From Phycisphaerae bacterium (GTDB lineage Bacteria > Planctomycetota > Phycisphaerae > UBA1845 > UTPLA1): 64,000 bases of DNA. Positions 35,938 to 45,083 of the stretch are shown here, one piece after another (within the stretch, counting starts at the first letter, position 1; each line of letters starts with the position of its first letter). The notes below the pieces were generated by a model. The model made no database searches. It saw only the letters and a list, made by a program, of their open reading frames with translations, and had not been told where the DNA came from. The stretch spans positions 124,001-188,000 of the forward strand of contig JAKLKO010000002.1 in the NCBI GenBank assembly GCA_023150615.1, read 5' to 3'. The position numbers and the translations under genes are program-made.

Positions 35938-37689
35938 TCAGCCCCTTGTGTAGGTCCTTTCGACGACGAATCGATGCTTGATTGCCTGGTTTCCGACGAT
36001 GCCGTCGCTTGGTGCAGCGACGTCCCGTCCGAAATCGATGTAAGCGGACCGATAAACGCACTTTACGCGGGCCGGCGCCACCGAGCAGAAGATGTGTCCG
36101 GCGTTGGACCGCCGCGCCCCCTCCGGGTCAGGATCGTCATACGCGATCATCGGGAAGTGACCGTCATCGTACGGCGTGTCCTTCTCGCCGGCCGGGCGAG
36201 GAACCTGCACGTACCGGACGCCGTCCAGAACCCAGGTGCAATAGAAGTGCCCGTGCCCGAGGAAGACGACGACCGACTTTCCTCGCTCGACACCATAACG
36301 CACGAGGGCGCGGTGGAACCCGAGTTGCGTCAGCGTTCCCTGGTAGCCGTACGGGTTGGACCACTGGTTGCCCGCATCATGTTCTGCGCAGTCGTTCCCG
36401 GCGACGGATTCGGAGCAGTAGTCCTTGAGACCCCAACCGTATGAACGGTTCGGGCCGACGCGCTTTCCCCCGAGCAGGTTGTGCATGAAGCAGAAGATAA
36501 ACGGCGCCGAAGTCTTCGGGATGATGCCGGACTGCTCATTGAAGAAGTACTGCCACTGATCGGCGCCGAGCGTGTGCAGGTGCGTGCCCGGCGCGCCGCC
36601 GCTCGTGAAATTCGCCGGTGCGAACGGCAGGATGGGCGGCAGCGCCGCGCCGTAGCGTGTGGCGCGGTACGTATTGAAGACGCAAAACCTCGCAGGCCCC
36701 CACCGGAACGAGAAATAGAGGCCCGCGGCCGCGTCGTGATCGGCCGGTCCGGCATGGATTCCGGTGTTGTTGGGCGAGCCGTAGTACTGCGCGATGGCGT
36801 TGTCGACGTAGCGCGCCGTGTCGCTGACCCCGCCATTGTTCTCCGCGTAGTGCCAGTGATGACTGCCCTCGTGGTTTCCGCGGACGACGAACGTGGGAAG
36901 CGAATGCATCGAGGCATCGCCGAGCCGGGTGAGAAACGCCAACCGATCCGCATCCAACTGGCTGGTGGCGAAGGGCGCCAGTCCATCGCCGATCGGCATT
37001 CCGAATTCGTCGATCGGAAAGTTCTGCGGTACGCCCGGAAGGATGATCTGTTGATTGTACTTCGCGTGAAGGTGATCGCCGCAGTCGATTCGAAACGCCG
37101 GCAGCCGATTCAGCGCGTCCCGCTCCTGCAGGATGTTGTAGTGCATCCGCGCGATCAACTCGCATCGCCGCGTCTCGCCCGCGTACGATTCACGCAGCGC
37201 GTCGAGGTAGTGACTGTCCGACGTGACGATGAACGCAAACGGCGACTCCGGACCCGCCTGCGTCTGGAATTGTCGGATGGGGCCGACGAGCGCCGTCCCG
37301 CCGCGAATCAGGCGCGTGCGGTAGTAGACGATCTCGTCCGGCCGGAGCGAGTCGATCGACGCGGAGACCACCTGTCCCCTGCTCGCGCCGCCCACGGGGA
37401 CCTGCGCAGCGACGACGGCGTCCGAGAGCCCGGGATCGGAGCCGACGTCCAGTTCGATCAGGTCGTCCCACGCCTGCGGATCGGTCCGCAGCCCCCACGA
37501 AAGTACCGCCGATCGGTCCTGCACGAGCTGCGGCGCCTCGTCGATAAACGGCGCGAGCGCTTCCCGCGCCCCGGCGCCCGTGGCGGAGAGAGGCTTGAGT
37601 AGCGGGCCGCCGATCGCGCGTTGCGAACCAGAAATGACGCCAATCGCGGCGGCCGCGGACGTGCGCAGAAATCCGCGTCGCGTTTGCAC
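35938..37689 (-). CDS. Tat-exported calcineurin-like metallophosphoesterase
   Basis: The 583-residue product (GTG 37689) begins with a twin-arginine signal, TRRGFLRTSAAAAIGVISG. A beta-rich N-terminal domain (about 55-150, VLSWGLRTDPQAWDDLIELD) resembles the fibronectin-like domain of PhoD or purple acid phosphatases. The catalytic domain has the metal motifs TSDSHY, RIDCGDHL, VVRGNHEGSHHW, CFMHNLLGG and LGHGHFYCT. It is probably a periplasmic phosphatase or phosphodiesterase; the natural substrate is unknown. The Tat signal implies folding or metal loading before export. The 426-bp region upstream also holds the divergent promoter of the 87-residue gene. Confidence 0.85.
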   Translation of the reverse strand: MQTRRGFLRTSAAAAIGVISGSQRAIGGPLLKPLSATGAGAREALAPFIDEAPQLVQDRSAVLSWGLRTDPQAWDDLIELDVGSDPGLSDAVVAAQVPVGGASRGQVVSASIDSLRPDEIVYYRTRLIRGGTALVGPIRQFQTQAGPESPFAFIVTSDSHYLDALRESYAGETRRCELIARMHYNILQERDALNRLPAFRIDCGDHLHAKYNQQIILPGVPQNFPIDEFGMPIGDGLAPFATSQLDADRLAFLTRLGDASMHSLPTFVVRGNHEGSHHWHYAENNGGVSDTARYVDNAIAQYYGSPNNTGIHAGPADHDAAAGLYFSFRWGPARFCVFNTYRATRYGAALPPILPFAPANFTSGGAPGTHLHTLGADQWQYFFNEQSGIIPKTSAPFIFCFMHNLLGGKRVGPNRSYGWGLKDYCSESVAGNDCAEHDAGNQWSNPYGYQGTLTQLGFHRALVRYGVERGKSVVVFLGHGHFYCTWVLDGVRYVQVPRPAGEKDTPYDDGHFPMIAYDDPDPEGARRSNAGHIFCSVAPARVKCVYRSAYIDFGRDVAAPSDGIVGNQAIKHRFVVERTYTRG

Positions 37690-38115
37690 GAGATTTGACC
37701 CGATGCGAACATGCTATCACGCGTCGAGTGCATACAAAAGAAAAATCGCGAAACCAGCGCAGTCGAGCGCAGCGCGACATGTCACTGTTTCGGAATACGT
37801 GTTTTCCGGTACATCGTCCCCTTCTGCCTCCATTGAACCGTTGGATGAACCAGCGGCGAGCATCTCCCGCCTCCCGCCCGTCCGCAGCCCCCCGATTCCC
37901 CCGTTGACAACCCATTCCGACGATTGCTAGTGTTTCCTGCCGGCGACGACCGGCCGGCCGCAATAGCCGTTCGTCTGATGCCCCCATGGAGGGTGGGCCG
38001 TGGGGGTTTCGCAATCCGATTCGTTTTCGGGACGTGCCGTTCCGAGCGGCGGACCGGTTCATGCGGGTTGTCGCGGGCGCGCAGCATCGACCGCCCGGGT
38101 CGGGAGGTAGGCGAG
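37690..38115. other. 426-bp divergent intergenic region with a long leader
   Basis: Nothing here looks coding. It contains the plus-strand promoter at 37904-37933 and about 175 bases of leader for the gene at 38116. Within the leader CCCCCA (37981-37986) can pair with TGGGGG (38001-38006), followed by TTT. No known riboswitch is recognised. Confidence 0.4.
37904..37933 (+). promoter_or_regulatory. Strong sigma70-type promoter
   Basis: TTGACA (37904-37909) and TAGTGT (37928-37933) are 18 bp apart. Predicted start is near 37940, so the mRNA of the 87-residue protein would have an unusually long leader. Confidence 0.55.
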
Positions 38116-38379
38116 ATGATCCATTCCGGTCCCAAACCGCTTCGCGTGGCGGCCGAACTGACCAAGCGACTGCATCAGGACCTCAGCCGGCACATGACGC
38201 CCGAACACCGCCGCGATTTTGGACGCCTCATCCGACTCATCGAAGAAGCCGAGCGCAACCACGTCGTCGAAGTCACTCGTTTGCACCAGCGTCTCTCGTC
38301 CGGGCAATTGTCGACGTCGCCGTCGGCCGCCCCGACCGACGTATCGAAACCCGCGCGCCGGCGGTTCCTCTGGGTGTAA
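38116..38379 (+). CDS. Small soluble protein of 87 residues, function unknown
   Basis: The ATG at 38116 follows GGTAGGCGAG. The product is mostly helical and charged (LRVAAELTKRLHQDLSRHMT, EHRRDFGRLIRLIEEAERNH, VVEVTRLHQRL), with a Ser/Pro-rich C-terminal tail and a basic end. It has no signal or membrane span. The two amphipathic helices could form a coiled-coil dimer. I do not recognise the family. Its private strong promoter and long leader suggest regulated expression. Confidence 0.6.
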   Translation: MIHSGPKPLRVAAELTKRLHQDLSRHMTPEHRRDFGRLIRLIEEAERNHVVEVTRLHQRLSSGQLSTSPSAAPTDVSKPARRRFLWV

Positions 38380-38494
38380 GTCCATCGAGTCCGCCCCCGG
38401 GTTCCGCCATCGCCGACCGAGCGATACCGCCCCCGTGACCTGCCGGCCCGTCAATCGCTTGCATCGCCTGAGCCGGTGCGGTACAGGCGTCACG

Positions 38495-40030
38495 ATGAAT
38501 CGTGCACCATGGTCCTGCCAGCGCCTCTCCAATCCACGAGTCAAGCCCCTACTGCGGCTCGGGCGTGCGGCGTGCGCACTCCTGATCGTTGCGGCAAGCC
38601 TGGCCACCGGGCACGCGGCCGTCACGGTTGATTCGAGTCCCGCCGACCTCCTACGGACCATCCCCGCCGACAGCATGGTCGTTATCGTCACACAACCGGC
38701 GACGCGCGACATCGCAACGCGCCCCGGCCGTCCTACGACGATGCCCGAGCCGGCCCCTCCCCTGCCGGTCTGGTCGTCACTCTTCTCCGTTCTCGGCGCA
38801 TCCGGCGTCGTCGATGGTGAGGCACAGATCTTCGCGGACGTCGCGTCGATCTTCCCGCTTCTCGGCCGACACCGCTGCGCGGCGGTGCTGATGGACCTCC
38901 GCGCCCGCGCGCTCGCGCCGACCACGTCGCGCCCGCGCGGCATGTCGAGCATCCGCCTCGACCGCATGTCCGCTGCGCTCGTCGTCGAAGCGCCGGCCGA
39001 CAGCGAATCCGTCGTCTCGATCCTGAATCGAATCGTTGGCCGCCACACGAACACCCGACTGGCGCGGCTCGAGGACCGCGCGCTCGGCGACGACCACTAC
39101 CAGCGTCTGATCGACAAGCGGCTGCCCGCCTGGGCTGCGTGGGAATGGGGCCGCCTCGGCCCGTTCTACGTCATCGCGCTGGGCAGGGGCGCCTATGAGT
39201 CGGTCGCCCGCGCCTATCGCGGCTCGCACACGGCGCTCGCTGCCGACGCGTGGTTTCAAGCGGCCCATCGCTCGATCGGCGGCGACGGTGCCCTCGTCGA
39301 ATGGCACGTCAGCTTCGCGCGAATCCGCTCGAGCCTTGCCGAAATCAGCGAAACCCGTACGCACCGGGTCTTCGATGCCCTCGGCGCCGCGGGGATTGAA
39401 CGCGACGTCTGGGCCATCGGCCGCGCCGGCCGGGAGATCACCTGCCGGCGGTTCCTCCGAATCGACGGCGCGGACCAGGCCCGCCTCTTCGCCGGCGATC
39501 CGGCGCGAACCCGTGCACACGCGGCCGTCATTCCGCCGCGGGCCGCGCACTTCGCCGTGCTCAACATCCCCAGCCGCTGGCTCGTCGAGACGCTGCCCGA
39601 GGCGATCCTCGCGGCGCAGACGCCGCGCCGCGCGGCCGCCATGCAGCGGTTCTGGGCCCGCGCCGAGGAGCGGCTCGGTGTGGACGTCGATCAGAAGCTG
39701 CTGAAAAACCTCCGCGACGACTTGATCGTGTGCGACTTTCCACCGCATCCGATCTCTTTCCCGTTCGCGCTGACGGTTGCGATTTCCATCGACAACGCTC
39801 ACGACGTCACGCTCGCTCTCGACACGCTGCTCCGGGTCCTTGCCGAGCATCTCGACGAGGGCGCCGACGATCGCCTCTTCCCCGTCGCGCTGAAGCAGGC
39901 GGACGACGGCATCTGGTACATCCAGGCGGGACTGCTCGGACCGGCGCTCGCCGTCACGCCGCGCTACATCGTCGTGAGCTGGTCCCCGCACGCGCTGCGC
40001 GAGGCCCTGCCGTTCTTCCGCGGTCCGTGA
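38495..40030 (+). CDS. Secreted DUF3352-like protein
   Basis: The 511-residue product starts at ATG 38495 with a signal peptide (LLRLGRAACALLIVAASLAT, cleavage near GHAA). The mature start reads VDSSPADLLRTIPADSMVVI. Two other secreted proteins in the window (52011 and 53966) open with a comparable leucine-Ile-Pro-Ala segment and have the same loose alpha/beta layout. Helix-strand units such as ALVVEAPADSESVVSILNRI and FALTVAISIDNAHDVTLALD resemble DUF3352 proteins, which are exported and of unknown function. The C-terminus contains YIQAGLLGPALAVTPRYIVV. This is a family-level guess from pattern only. Confidence 0.62.
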   Translation: MNRAPWSCQRLSNPRVKPLLRLGRAACALLIVAASLATGHAAVTVDSSPADLLRTIPADSMVVIVTQPATRDIATRPGRPTTMPEPAPPLPVWSSLFSVLGASGVVDGEAQIFADVASIFPLLGRHRCAAVLMDLRARALAPTTSRPRGMSSIRLDRMSAALVVEAPADSESVVSILNRIVGRHTNTRLARLEDRALGDDHYQRLIDKRLPAWAAWEWGRLGPFYVIALGRGAYESVARAYRGSHTALAADAWFQAAHRSIGGDGALVEWHVSFARIRSSLAEISETRTHRVFDALGAAGIERDVWAIGRAGREITCRRFLRIDGADQARLFAGDPARTRAHAAVIPPRAAHFAVLNIPSRWLVETLPEAILAAQTPRRAAAMQRFWARAEERLGVDVDQKLLKNLRDDLIVCDFPPHPISFPFALTVAISIDNAHDVTLALDTLLRVLAEHLDEGADDRLFPVALKQADDGIWYIQAGLLGPALAVTPRYIVVSWSPHALREALPFFRGP

Positions 40031-40091
40031 CGCTGGCCCGACTCGGCGCGCGGCCCTATGCTCTTACCGGGTACGAGCACGGCAGCTTCTC

Positions 40092-40769
40092 ATGCGGATC
40101 AAGATCTGCGGCATCACGCGAGTGACGGATGCACGCAGCGCGGCCGACGCCGGCGCTGACGCCATCGGACTGGTCTTCGCCCCATCACCGCGCCGCGTCG
40201 ATGTCCGGACCGCGCGCAAGATCGTCCGCGCTTTGCCGCCGTTCGTCACGCCGGTCGGCGTCTTCGTGAACGCCCCGCCGCGTCACATTCGACGCATCGC
40301 CGGCGACGTCGGCCTGTCCGTCGTACAGCTTCACGGCGACGAACCCCCCGGATTCGTCGCCGCGCTTGCCCCGCTGCGGGTCATCAAGACCGTTCGCCTC
40401 CGCACATCGGAAGACCTCCGAGATTGGAAGGCGTGGCATCGCGCCGCCCGCGTTCCTCCCGCCGGCGTCCTGATCGACTCCTTCGTGGACCAAGTCCGGG
40501 GCGGCACGGGCCGGACCGCGGACTGGCGACTGGCCGGGCAATTCCGCGGAGGCCGGCGCGATCGAGACGCCCTGCCTCTCATCCTGGCCGGCGGACTGAC
40601 CGCCGCGAACGTCACCGCTGCGATTCGCCTGGTTCGACCCGACGCCGTCGATGTCTCATCGGGGGTCGAGCAGTCGCCCGGAATCAAGAATCCGCGTAAG
40701 ATGTCCCGTTTCGTGTCCGCGGCCCGCGATGCGTTCCGACGCTACTCCGCCGCCGCGAGGAATCGTTGA
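40092..40769 (+). CDS. trpF: Phosphoribosylanthranilate isomerase (TrpF)
   Basis: TrpF catalyses the third step of tryptophan synthesis, an Amadori rearrangement of phosphoribosylanthranilate. The 225-residue TIM barrel shows the catalytic Cys in [38 protein letters not shown], the catalytic Asp in GVLIDSF, the glycine loop GTGRTADW, and the phosphate-binding [12 protein letters not shown] with VDVSSGVE. It lies 61 bp after the preceding gene and 16 bp before ahcY, so trpF-ahcY may be cotranscribed. No other trp gene is present; trp genes are commonly dispersed outside operon-bearing lineages. Confidence 0.94.
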   Translation: MRIKICGITRVTDARSAADAGADAIGLVFAPSPRRVDVRTARKIVRALPPFVTPVGVFVNAPPRHIRRIAGDVGLSVVQLHGDEPPGFVAALAPLRVIKTVRLRTSEDLRDWKAWHRAARVPPAGVLIDSFVDQVRGGTGRTADWRLAGQFRGGRRDRDALPLILAGGLTAANVTAAIRLVRPDAVDVSSGVEQSPGIKNPRKMSRFVSAARDAFRRYSAAARNR

Positions 40770-40785
40770 TTGGGAGTACCCGAAC

Positions 40786-42045
40786 ATGAAAGCTGATGTC
40801 ACCGACCGGAAGCTCGCCCCGGAGGGCAAGCGCCGAATCCTCTGGGCCGACGCCGATATGCCCGTCCTGCAGCTCGTCCGCGAGCGGTTCGCCAAGGACA
40901 AGCCCCTCAAGGGCATCCGGATGGGCTGCTGCCTGCACGTCACGGCCGAGACCGCCAACCTCATGCGCACGCTCCAGGCCGGCGGCGCGGACGTCGCACT
41001 GTGCGCCAGCAACCCGCTCTCGACGCAGGACGACGTCGCGGCCAGCCTAGTCAAGGACTTCGGCATTCCCGTCTTCGCGCGCAAGGGCGAAAACGTCGCC
41101 ACGTTCTACAAGCACCTGAACGCCGTCCTGGACCGCCGGCCGAACCTGACCATGGACGATGGCGCTGACCTGGTAAACCTGCTGCACACGAAGCGAACGG
41201 CGGAAGCCCGAAATATCATCGCATCCCTCGAGGAGACCACGACCGGCGTGATCCGGCTCCGCGCGATGGCGCAGCACGGCATACTCAAGTTCCCGGTCAT
41301 CGCCGTGAACGACGCCGCGACCAAGCACCTGTTCGACAACCGCTACGGCACCGGCCAGAGCACGATCGACGGGGTCATCCGCGCGACCGACATGCTCCTC
41401 GCCGGAAAGCGCGTCGTCGTCGTCGGATTCGGGATGTGCGGCCGGGGCGTCGCCGCCCGCGCGCGGGGGCTCGGAGCGCAGGTGACCATCACCGAGGTCA
41501 GTCCGCTTCGCGCCCTCGAAGCCGTCATGGAAGGCTATGACGTGCGCCCGATGGCCGACGCCTGCAGGAGCGGTGACCTCTTCGTCACCGTCACCGGAAA
41601 CAAGCACGTCCTGCGCGACGAGCACTTCCGCCGCATGAAGGATGGCGCGGTCGTTTGCAACAGCGGCCATTTCGACGTGGAGATCGACATCCCCGCGCTG
41701 CGAAAGCTCGCCCGGAAGGTCCATCGCCAGGTCCGCCGGAACGTCGACGAGTTTCAGATGCGGGATGGACGGCGGATCTACCTGCTCGCCGAGGGTCGGC
41801 TGGTGAATCTCGCCGCCGCCGAGGGACATCCGGCCAGCGTGATGGACATGAGCTTCGCGACGCAGGCCCTCGCCTCGTCGTACGCCCGAAAGCAGAATGG
41901 CCGGTTGCAGGTCGGCGTCCACGGCGTGCCGCGCGAGATCGAGGACTGGGTGGCCGAGTTGAAGCTCAAGGCGATGGACGTGCGGATCGACCGGCTCTCG
42001 CCCGAGCAGCAGCGCTACCTCGCCTCGAGCAGCGAAGGCACGTAA
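40786..42045 (+). CDS. ahcY: Adenosylhomocysteinase (S-adenosylhomocysteine hydrolase)
   Basis: The cytoplasmic enzyme reversibly splits S-adenosylhomocysteine into adenosine and homocysteine and so keeps methyltransferases active. The 419-residue product has [62 protein letters not shown] and the NAD-binding [20 protein letters not shown]. It also has [23 protein letters not shown] and the family C-terminus PEQQRYL. It belongs to the short form that lacks the ~40-residue insertion of eukaryotic-type enzymes. The open frame reaches 40651, but ATG 40786 lies just after trpF. Confidence 0.95.
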   Translation: MKADVTDRKLAPEGKRRILWADADMPVLQLVRERFAKDKPLKGIRMGCCLHVTAETANLMRTLQAGGADVALCASNPLSTQDDVAASLVKDFGIPVFARKGENVATFYKHLNAVLDRRPNLTMDDGADLVNLLHTKRTAEARNIIASLEETTTGVIRLRAMAQHGILKFPVIAVNDAATKHLFDNRYGTGQSTIDGVIRATDMLLAGKRVVVVGFGMCGRGVAARARGLGAQVTITEVSPLRALEAVMEGYDVRPMADACRSGDLFVTVTGNKHVLRDEHFRRMKDGAVVCNSGHFDVEIDIPALRKLARKVHRQVRRNVDEFQMRDGRRIYLLAEGRLVNLAAAEGHPASVMDMSFATQALASSYARKQNGRLQVGVHGVPREIEDWVAELKLKAMDVRIDRLSPEQQRYLASSSEGT

Positions 42046-42054
42046 TCGCGACGG

Positions 42055-44097
42055 CTATTTGGATGACTGCTGCAGATAGAGGACCAGGTCGACCGCCGGC
42101 GTCAGGAGCGGGCTGCCCTCGCGGCCTTTGACGGCCTCGGTCAGCAGTTCGTAGGCCTTCGCCCGCTGGGCGTTCATTTCGTCGAGGTCCGTCTCCGGAT
42201 CGACGATCTGCGACCGCAGCAGATGCACGGCGGCCAGCGCGCCCTGGAACTGCCAGCGGTAGTTCGCGCCCTGCACTCGCGTCGTTCCAACGGAATGGCT
42301 GGCGCCCTTCACGGCGTTGTCAGCCGAGGTCAGTTCGGCGACGGCTTTGTCCAGCCGCGTGAGCGCGTTCGTGCGCGCTTCGGCGATCACGTCCGCGTGC
42401 GGCTCGCTTTGTCGAGCCCCGCCCAGCGACACCCGCAACGACTCGAGCGCGTCCATCTCGGTCGCATCCTGAATCCGCGCCAGATACACCTCCGCGGCGG
42501 CCGATGCGATTTGCGCCGCCAGGAACCGCAGCGACGCCTCGTTGTCCTTGTCCGAGACGATCAGGTTCAACCGTTCATTCGGCTTGCCGGCCGCGGCGCT
42601 GACCTGCTGACGTGCCTCGTTGACGCGCTTCTGCAGCGCGCCCAGCGCCGTGGAGATGAATTGCGTCGCCGCGTCCGCGTGTTTGATGGCGCGATCTTCC
42701 GTCTCCCGCGCGGCGCTCGATTGCTTGCCGGCGCGCTCGACGAGCGCGTCCACCGTCTGAAACGCCGCCGCCACGGCGTCGTTGACCGCCTTCGCCTGCT
42801 TCTCCAGTGTCGCCGCCGTCGCCGTCAGGCGCTCCAGCTCCGTCCGCTTCGCGTCGAGCATCCGGCTCGTTGCATCGACCGTCTCGCGCGCCCCGACCAG
42901 TCGTGCCCGAAGCGTCACCAGTCCCGGGAGCTTGCCGTCGATGCGCGGGATGGCCGCGAGCAGTCCGCCCGGTTCGATCGCGAGACCGTCAGCGTCTGCG
43001 AACTCGTTTTCGAGCCGCTCCGCCCGAGCATCAGCGGCCCGCATCGCCTTCGAGACCTCGTCGTACTTGCGTCGAAATGACTCGAAGTCCGAACGCCCGC
43101 GGATGGCGCGCCGCGAGCCGTCCAGTTCGGCCAGCGCCCGTTCCTGCTCGCGCGCCGTCGCGCGAAGCGCGTTGACCTCCTCCGATGTCCGTTTGACCAG
43201 CGCTTCCAGCAACTTGTATTCCGCTTCGAGGCGACCGACCGACGCTTCCAGACCCCCGATAACGGCCTGCGTTTGCTTCACGGCCTGCGTCGGGGCGCGC
43301 TTCGCCACCGATTCCGAGACGCGCCGCAGTTCGGCCACCTGCCACAGCAGCATCCGCGCTGTCGCGCGATCGCTCTCGGCCTCGCGCCGCAGCAGTTCCG
43401 CGTGATTACCCTCGATCAGGCTCCGCTGGTATGCCACCAGCGCGCCGAGCTGGTTCACCCCCACGTCGTTCCGTGCCGATGCCGATCCAACCGTCTTCCC
43501 TACCAGCGCCCGGACCTCGCGCTCCGCCAGGTCCAGCCCTGACTGGTTCGCCTGAATCAGCGAACGCAGCTCGTTGACCGTCGCCCGTGCCACTTGACCA
43601 TACGCGCCGCGGCCGCCGATCCCCGTCGACGGCCGACCGGTCCCCACGTCCGGGTACTTCCGCTGCACGTTTGCCAGCAGCGTCGCCGTCGCGGCCACCT
43701 GTTCCTCGACCTCGCTGAGCGATTCGGCGTTCTCGGAGGCCAGCTTCGACAGCGCGTCCGCCGTCAGCTCCACCTGCGCCGCTTCCAACTGCCGCCGAAG
43801 CTCCGACAGTGTGATGAGGTTCGCGCTTACGTCGGCGAGCCGGGCCGCGACGCGCTCAGCGCCCTCGCGAAGCTCCGTCGCCAACCTGTCGTCGTCGGAG
43901 GCGACCGTCGGCAGGTACAGCGGCGCGGCGGCGGCGGCGAGCAAGAACACCACCGCCACGATGACGGCAAGGGTCGAACCGCCCCGGCGTGCGTTCAGGC
44001 CTGGCACTATCATTACTCCGGAAACGCGCGATCGAGACATCGCCCCGGTGCGCCCGCGATGCACATCGCTCGTAACTTCTTTATTTACCGAGATCAT
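42055..44097 (-). CDS. Membrane-anchored coiled-coil protein
   Basis: The 680-residue product has one N-terminal span (STLAVIVAVVFLLAAAAAPL) near residue 45. Hundreds of residues of heptad-rich, Ala/Glu/Arg-rich helix follow (for example LSKLASENAESLSEVEEQVA, SVGRLEAEYKLLEALVKRTS). A short break has IGGRGAYGQVARATVNEL. The C-terminus (QFQGALAAVHLLRSQIVDPE) is a small helical domain. Starts at 44097, 44040 and 44013 are possible; a perfect inverted repeat lies 3 bp upstream of the first. The protein probably spans the periplasm or forms a scaffold. It lies downstream of rex on the same strand, 79 bp away. Confidence 0.72.
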   Translation of the reverse strand: MISVNKEVTSDVHRGRTGAMSRSRVSGVMIVPGLNARRGGSTLAVIVAVVFLLAAAAAPLYLPTVASDDDRLATELREGAERVAARLADVSANLITLSELRRQLEAAQVELTADALSKLASENAESLSEVEEQVAATATLLANVQRKYPDVGTGRPSTGIGGRGAYGQVARATVNELRSLIQANQSGLDLAEREVRALVGKTVGSASARNDVGVNQLGALVAYQRSLIEGNHAELLRREAESDRATARMLLWQVAELRRVSESVAKRAPTQAVKQTQAVIGGLEASVGRLEAEYKLLEALVKRTSEEVNALRATAREQERALAELDGSRRAIRGRSDFESFRRKYDEVSKAMRAADARAERLENEFADADGLAIEPGGLLAAIPRIDGKLPGLVTLRARLVGARETVDATSRMLDAKRTELERLTATAATLEKQAKAVNDAVAAAFQTVDALVERAGKQSSAARETEDRAIKHADAATQFISTALGALQKRVNEARQQVSAAAGKPNERLNLIVSDKDNEASLRFLAAQIASAAAEVYLARIQDATEMDALESLRVSLGGARQSEPHADVIAEARTNALTRLDKAVAELTSADNAVKGASHSVGTTRVQGANYRWQFQGALAAVHLLRSQIVDPETDLDEMNAQRAKAYELLTEAVKGREGSPLLTPAVDLVLYLQQSSK

Positions 44098-44100
44098 CGG

Positions 44101-44123
44101 CGAAAGTCAACGTGTGACTTTCG
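44101..44123. promoter_or_regulatory. Perfect 9-bp inverted repeat upstream of the coiled-coil gene
   Basis: CGAAAGTCA and TGACTTTCG face each other across ACGTG. The site lies between rex and the coiled-coil gene, directly before its first possible ATG. No T-run follows, so an operator is more likely than a terminator. It is not a Rex-type TTGTGAA...TTCACAA box. Confidence 0.45.
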
Positions 44124-44176
44124 GCCGTTTCGCCCCGCGAGTCGCCGCCGCCACCGCCCGCCCGCCGGGCCGGCCC

Positions 44177-44836
44177 CTACCCCGACCGGGCCGGCAGCCG
44201 CTGCATCATCCCGAGTTGAAAACTCAGTTGCTCAAGCTGCACCGCCATATCAACCGCCGAGACCGCGATCTCCGACGGAACCGTCAGCGCGGTCGGGGCG
44301 AAGTTGAGCACGCCCCGCACCCCCGCCTCCACCAGCAGGTCCGCCACCTGCTGCGCCGCTTCCGCCGGCACCGAGATGATCGCCAGCCGGACGTCATACT
44401 GCTTCACCGTCTTCGCGATTTCGCCCAGCGGTTGGATCGTGATGCTCTCAACGCTGGGCACCGGCCGCCCGATCTTTCGCGGGTCCGAGTCAAACACCGC
44501 GACGAGGTGGAAGCCGCGCTTGGAGAATCCGCGGTACGCGGCCAGCGCCGTGCCGAGGTTTCCCGCGCCGACCAGCAGGATGTTCCACGTTCGATCGGTG
44601 CCGAGGATCCGGCGAATCTCGGTGCTCAGCTCCGTGATGTCATAGCCGATCCCCGGATGCCCGAACTGACCGAAGTAGGCGAGGTCCTTGCGGACCTGCG
44701 CGTCCGTCAGGCCCAGTGCGTCACCCAGTCGGCGACTGGAGACGGTCGTGCGTCCGCCGCGCTGGAGGTTCTCGAGTTCACGCAGGTAAAGGCTAAGGCG
44801 CTTGACCGCGGGGGCGGGTATGTGGTCCGCCTTCAT
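44177..44836 (-). CDS. rex: Redox-sensing transcriptional repressor Rex
   Basis: Rex binds DNA when NADH/NAD+ is low and releases it when NADH is high, controlling fermentation and respiratory genes. The 219-residue product has the N-terminal winged helix (AVKRLSLYLRELENLQRGGR, SSRRLGDALGLTDAQVRKDL, AYFGQFGHPGIGY). The Rossmann domain shows ILLVGAGNLGTALAAYRGF, VAVFDSDPRKIG, the LAIISVPAEAAQQVADLL helix and GVRGVLNFAPT. The C-terminal domain-swap helix is VSAVDMAVQLEQLSFQL. The length is normal. A TTGACG-N18-TATAGT promoter lies upstream. Target genes cannot be identified within the window. Confidence 0.95.
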   Translation of the reverse strand: MKADHIPAPAVKRLSLYLRELENLQRGGRTTVSSRRLGDALGLTDAQVRKDLAYFGQFGHPGIGYDITELSTEIRRILGTDRTWNILLVGAGNLGTALAAYRGFSKRGFHLVAVFDSDPRKIGRPVPSVESITIQPLGEIAKTVKQYDVRLAIISVPAEAAQQVADLLVEAGVRGVLNFAPTALTVPSEIAVSAVDMAVQLEQLSFQLGMMQRLPARSG

Positions 44837-44880
44837 AGGATGGTCCGATCGTCGTCCGTTCGTGTTCGTCCCGGGCGCGG

Positions 44881-44910
44881 ACTATACCGCTGCTCGTTTT
44901 TCCGCGTCAA
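44881..44910 (-). promoter_or_regulatory. Promoter of rex
   Basis: On the minus strand TTGACG (44910-44905) and TATAGT (44886-44881) are 18 bp apart. Predicted start near 44874 gives a leader of about 38 bases. No clear Rex box is visible for autoregulation. Confidence 0.65.
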
Positions 44911-45083
44911 GCGAACCGATGTCCCCGCTCGATTGTATTCTCGATGCTGCTGGAGTATCTTCACGGGCGAGTTTGATGCGGATCGCCCCATGCCCGCGGC
45001 GATCCCGGCTTCCATCGATTCGCGGCGCGTGCCCGTCGGCTTGCCCGGCCGGGTGCGGAGTCCGGAGCGCTCCGACGGCGGAT

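Noticed and set aside
40770-40785. Possible SAH riboswitch before ahcY
   Set aside because: Only 16 bases separate trpF from ahcY, too short for any riboswitch.
44837-45083. Possible Rex autoregulatory box in the rex upstream region
   Set aside because: No TTGTGAA...TTCACAA-type palindrome is visible; only a promoter can be supported.
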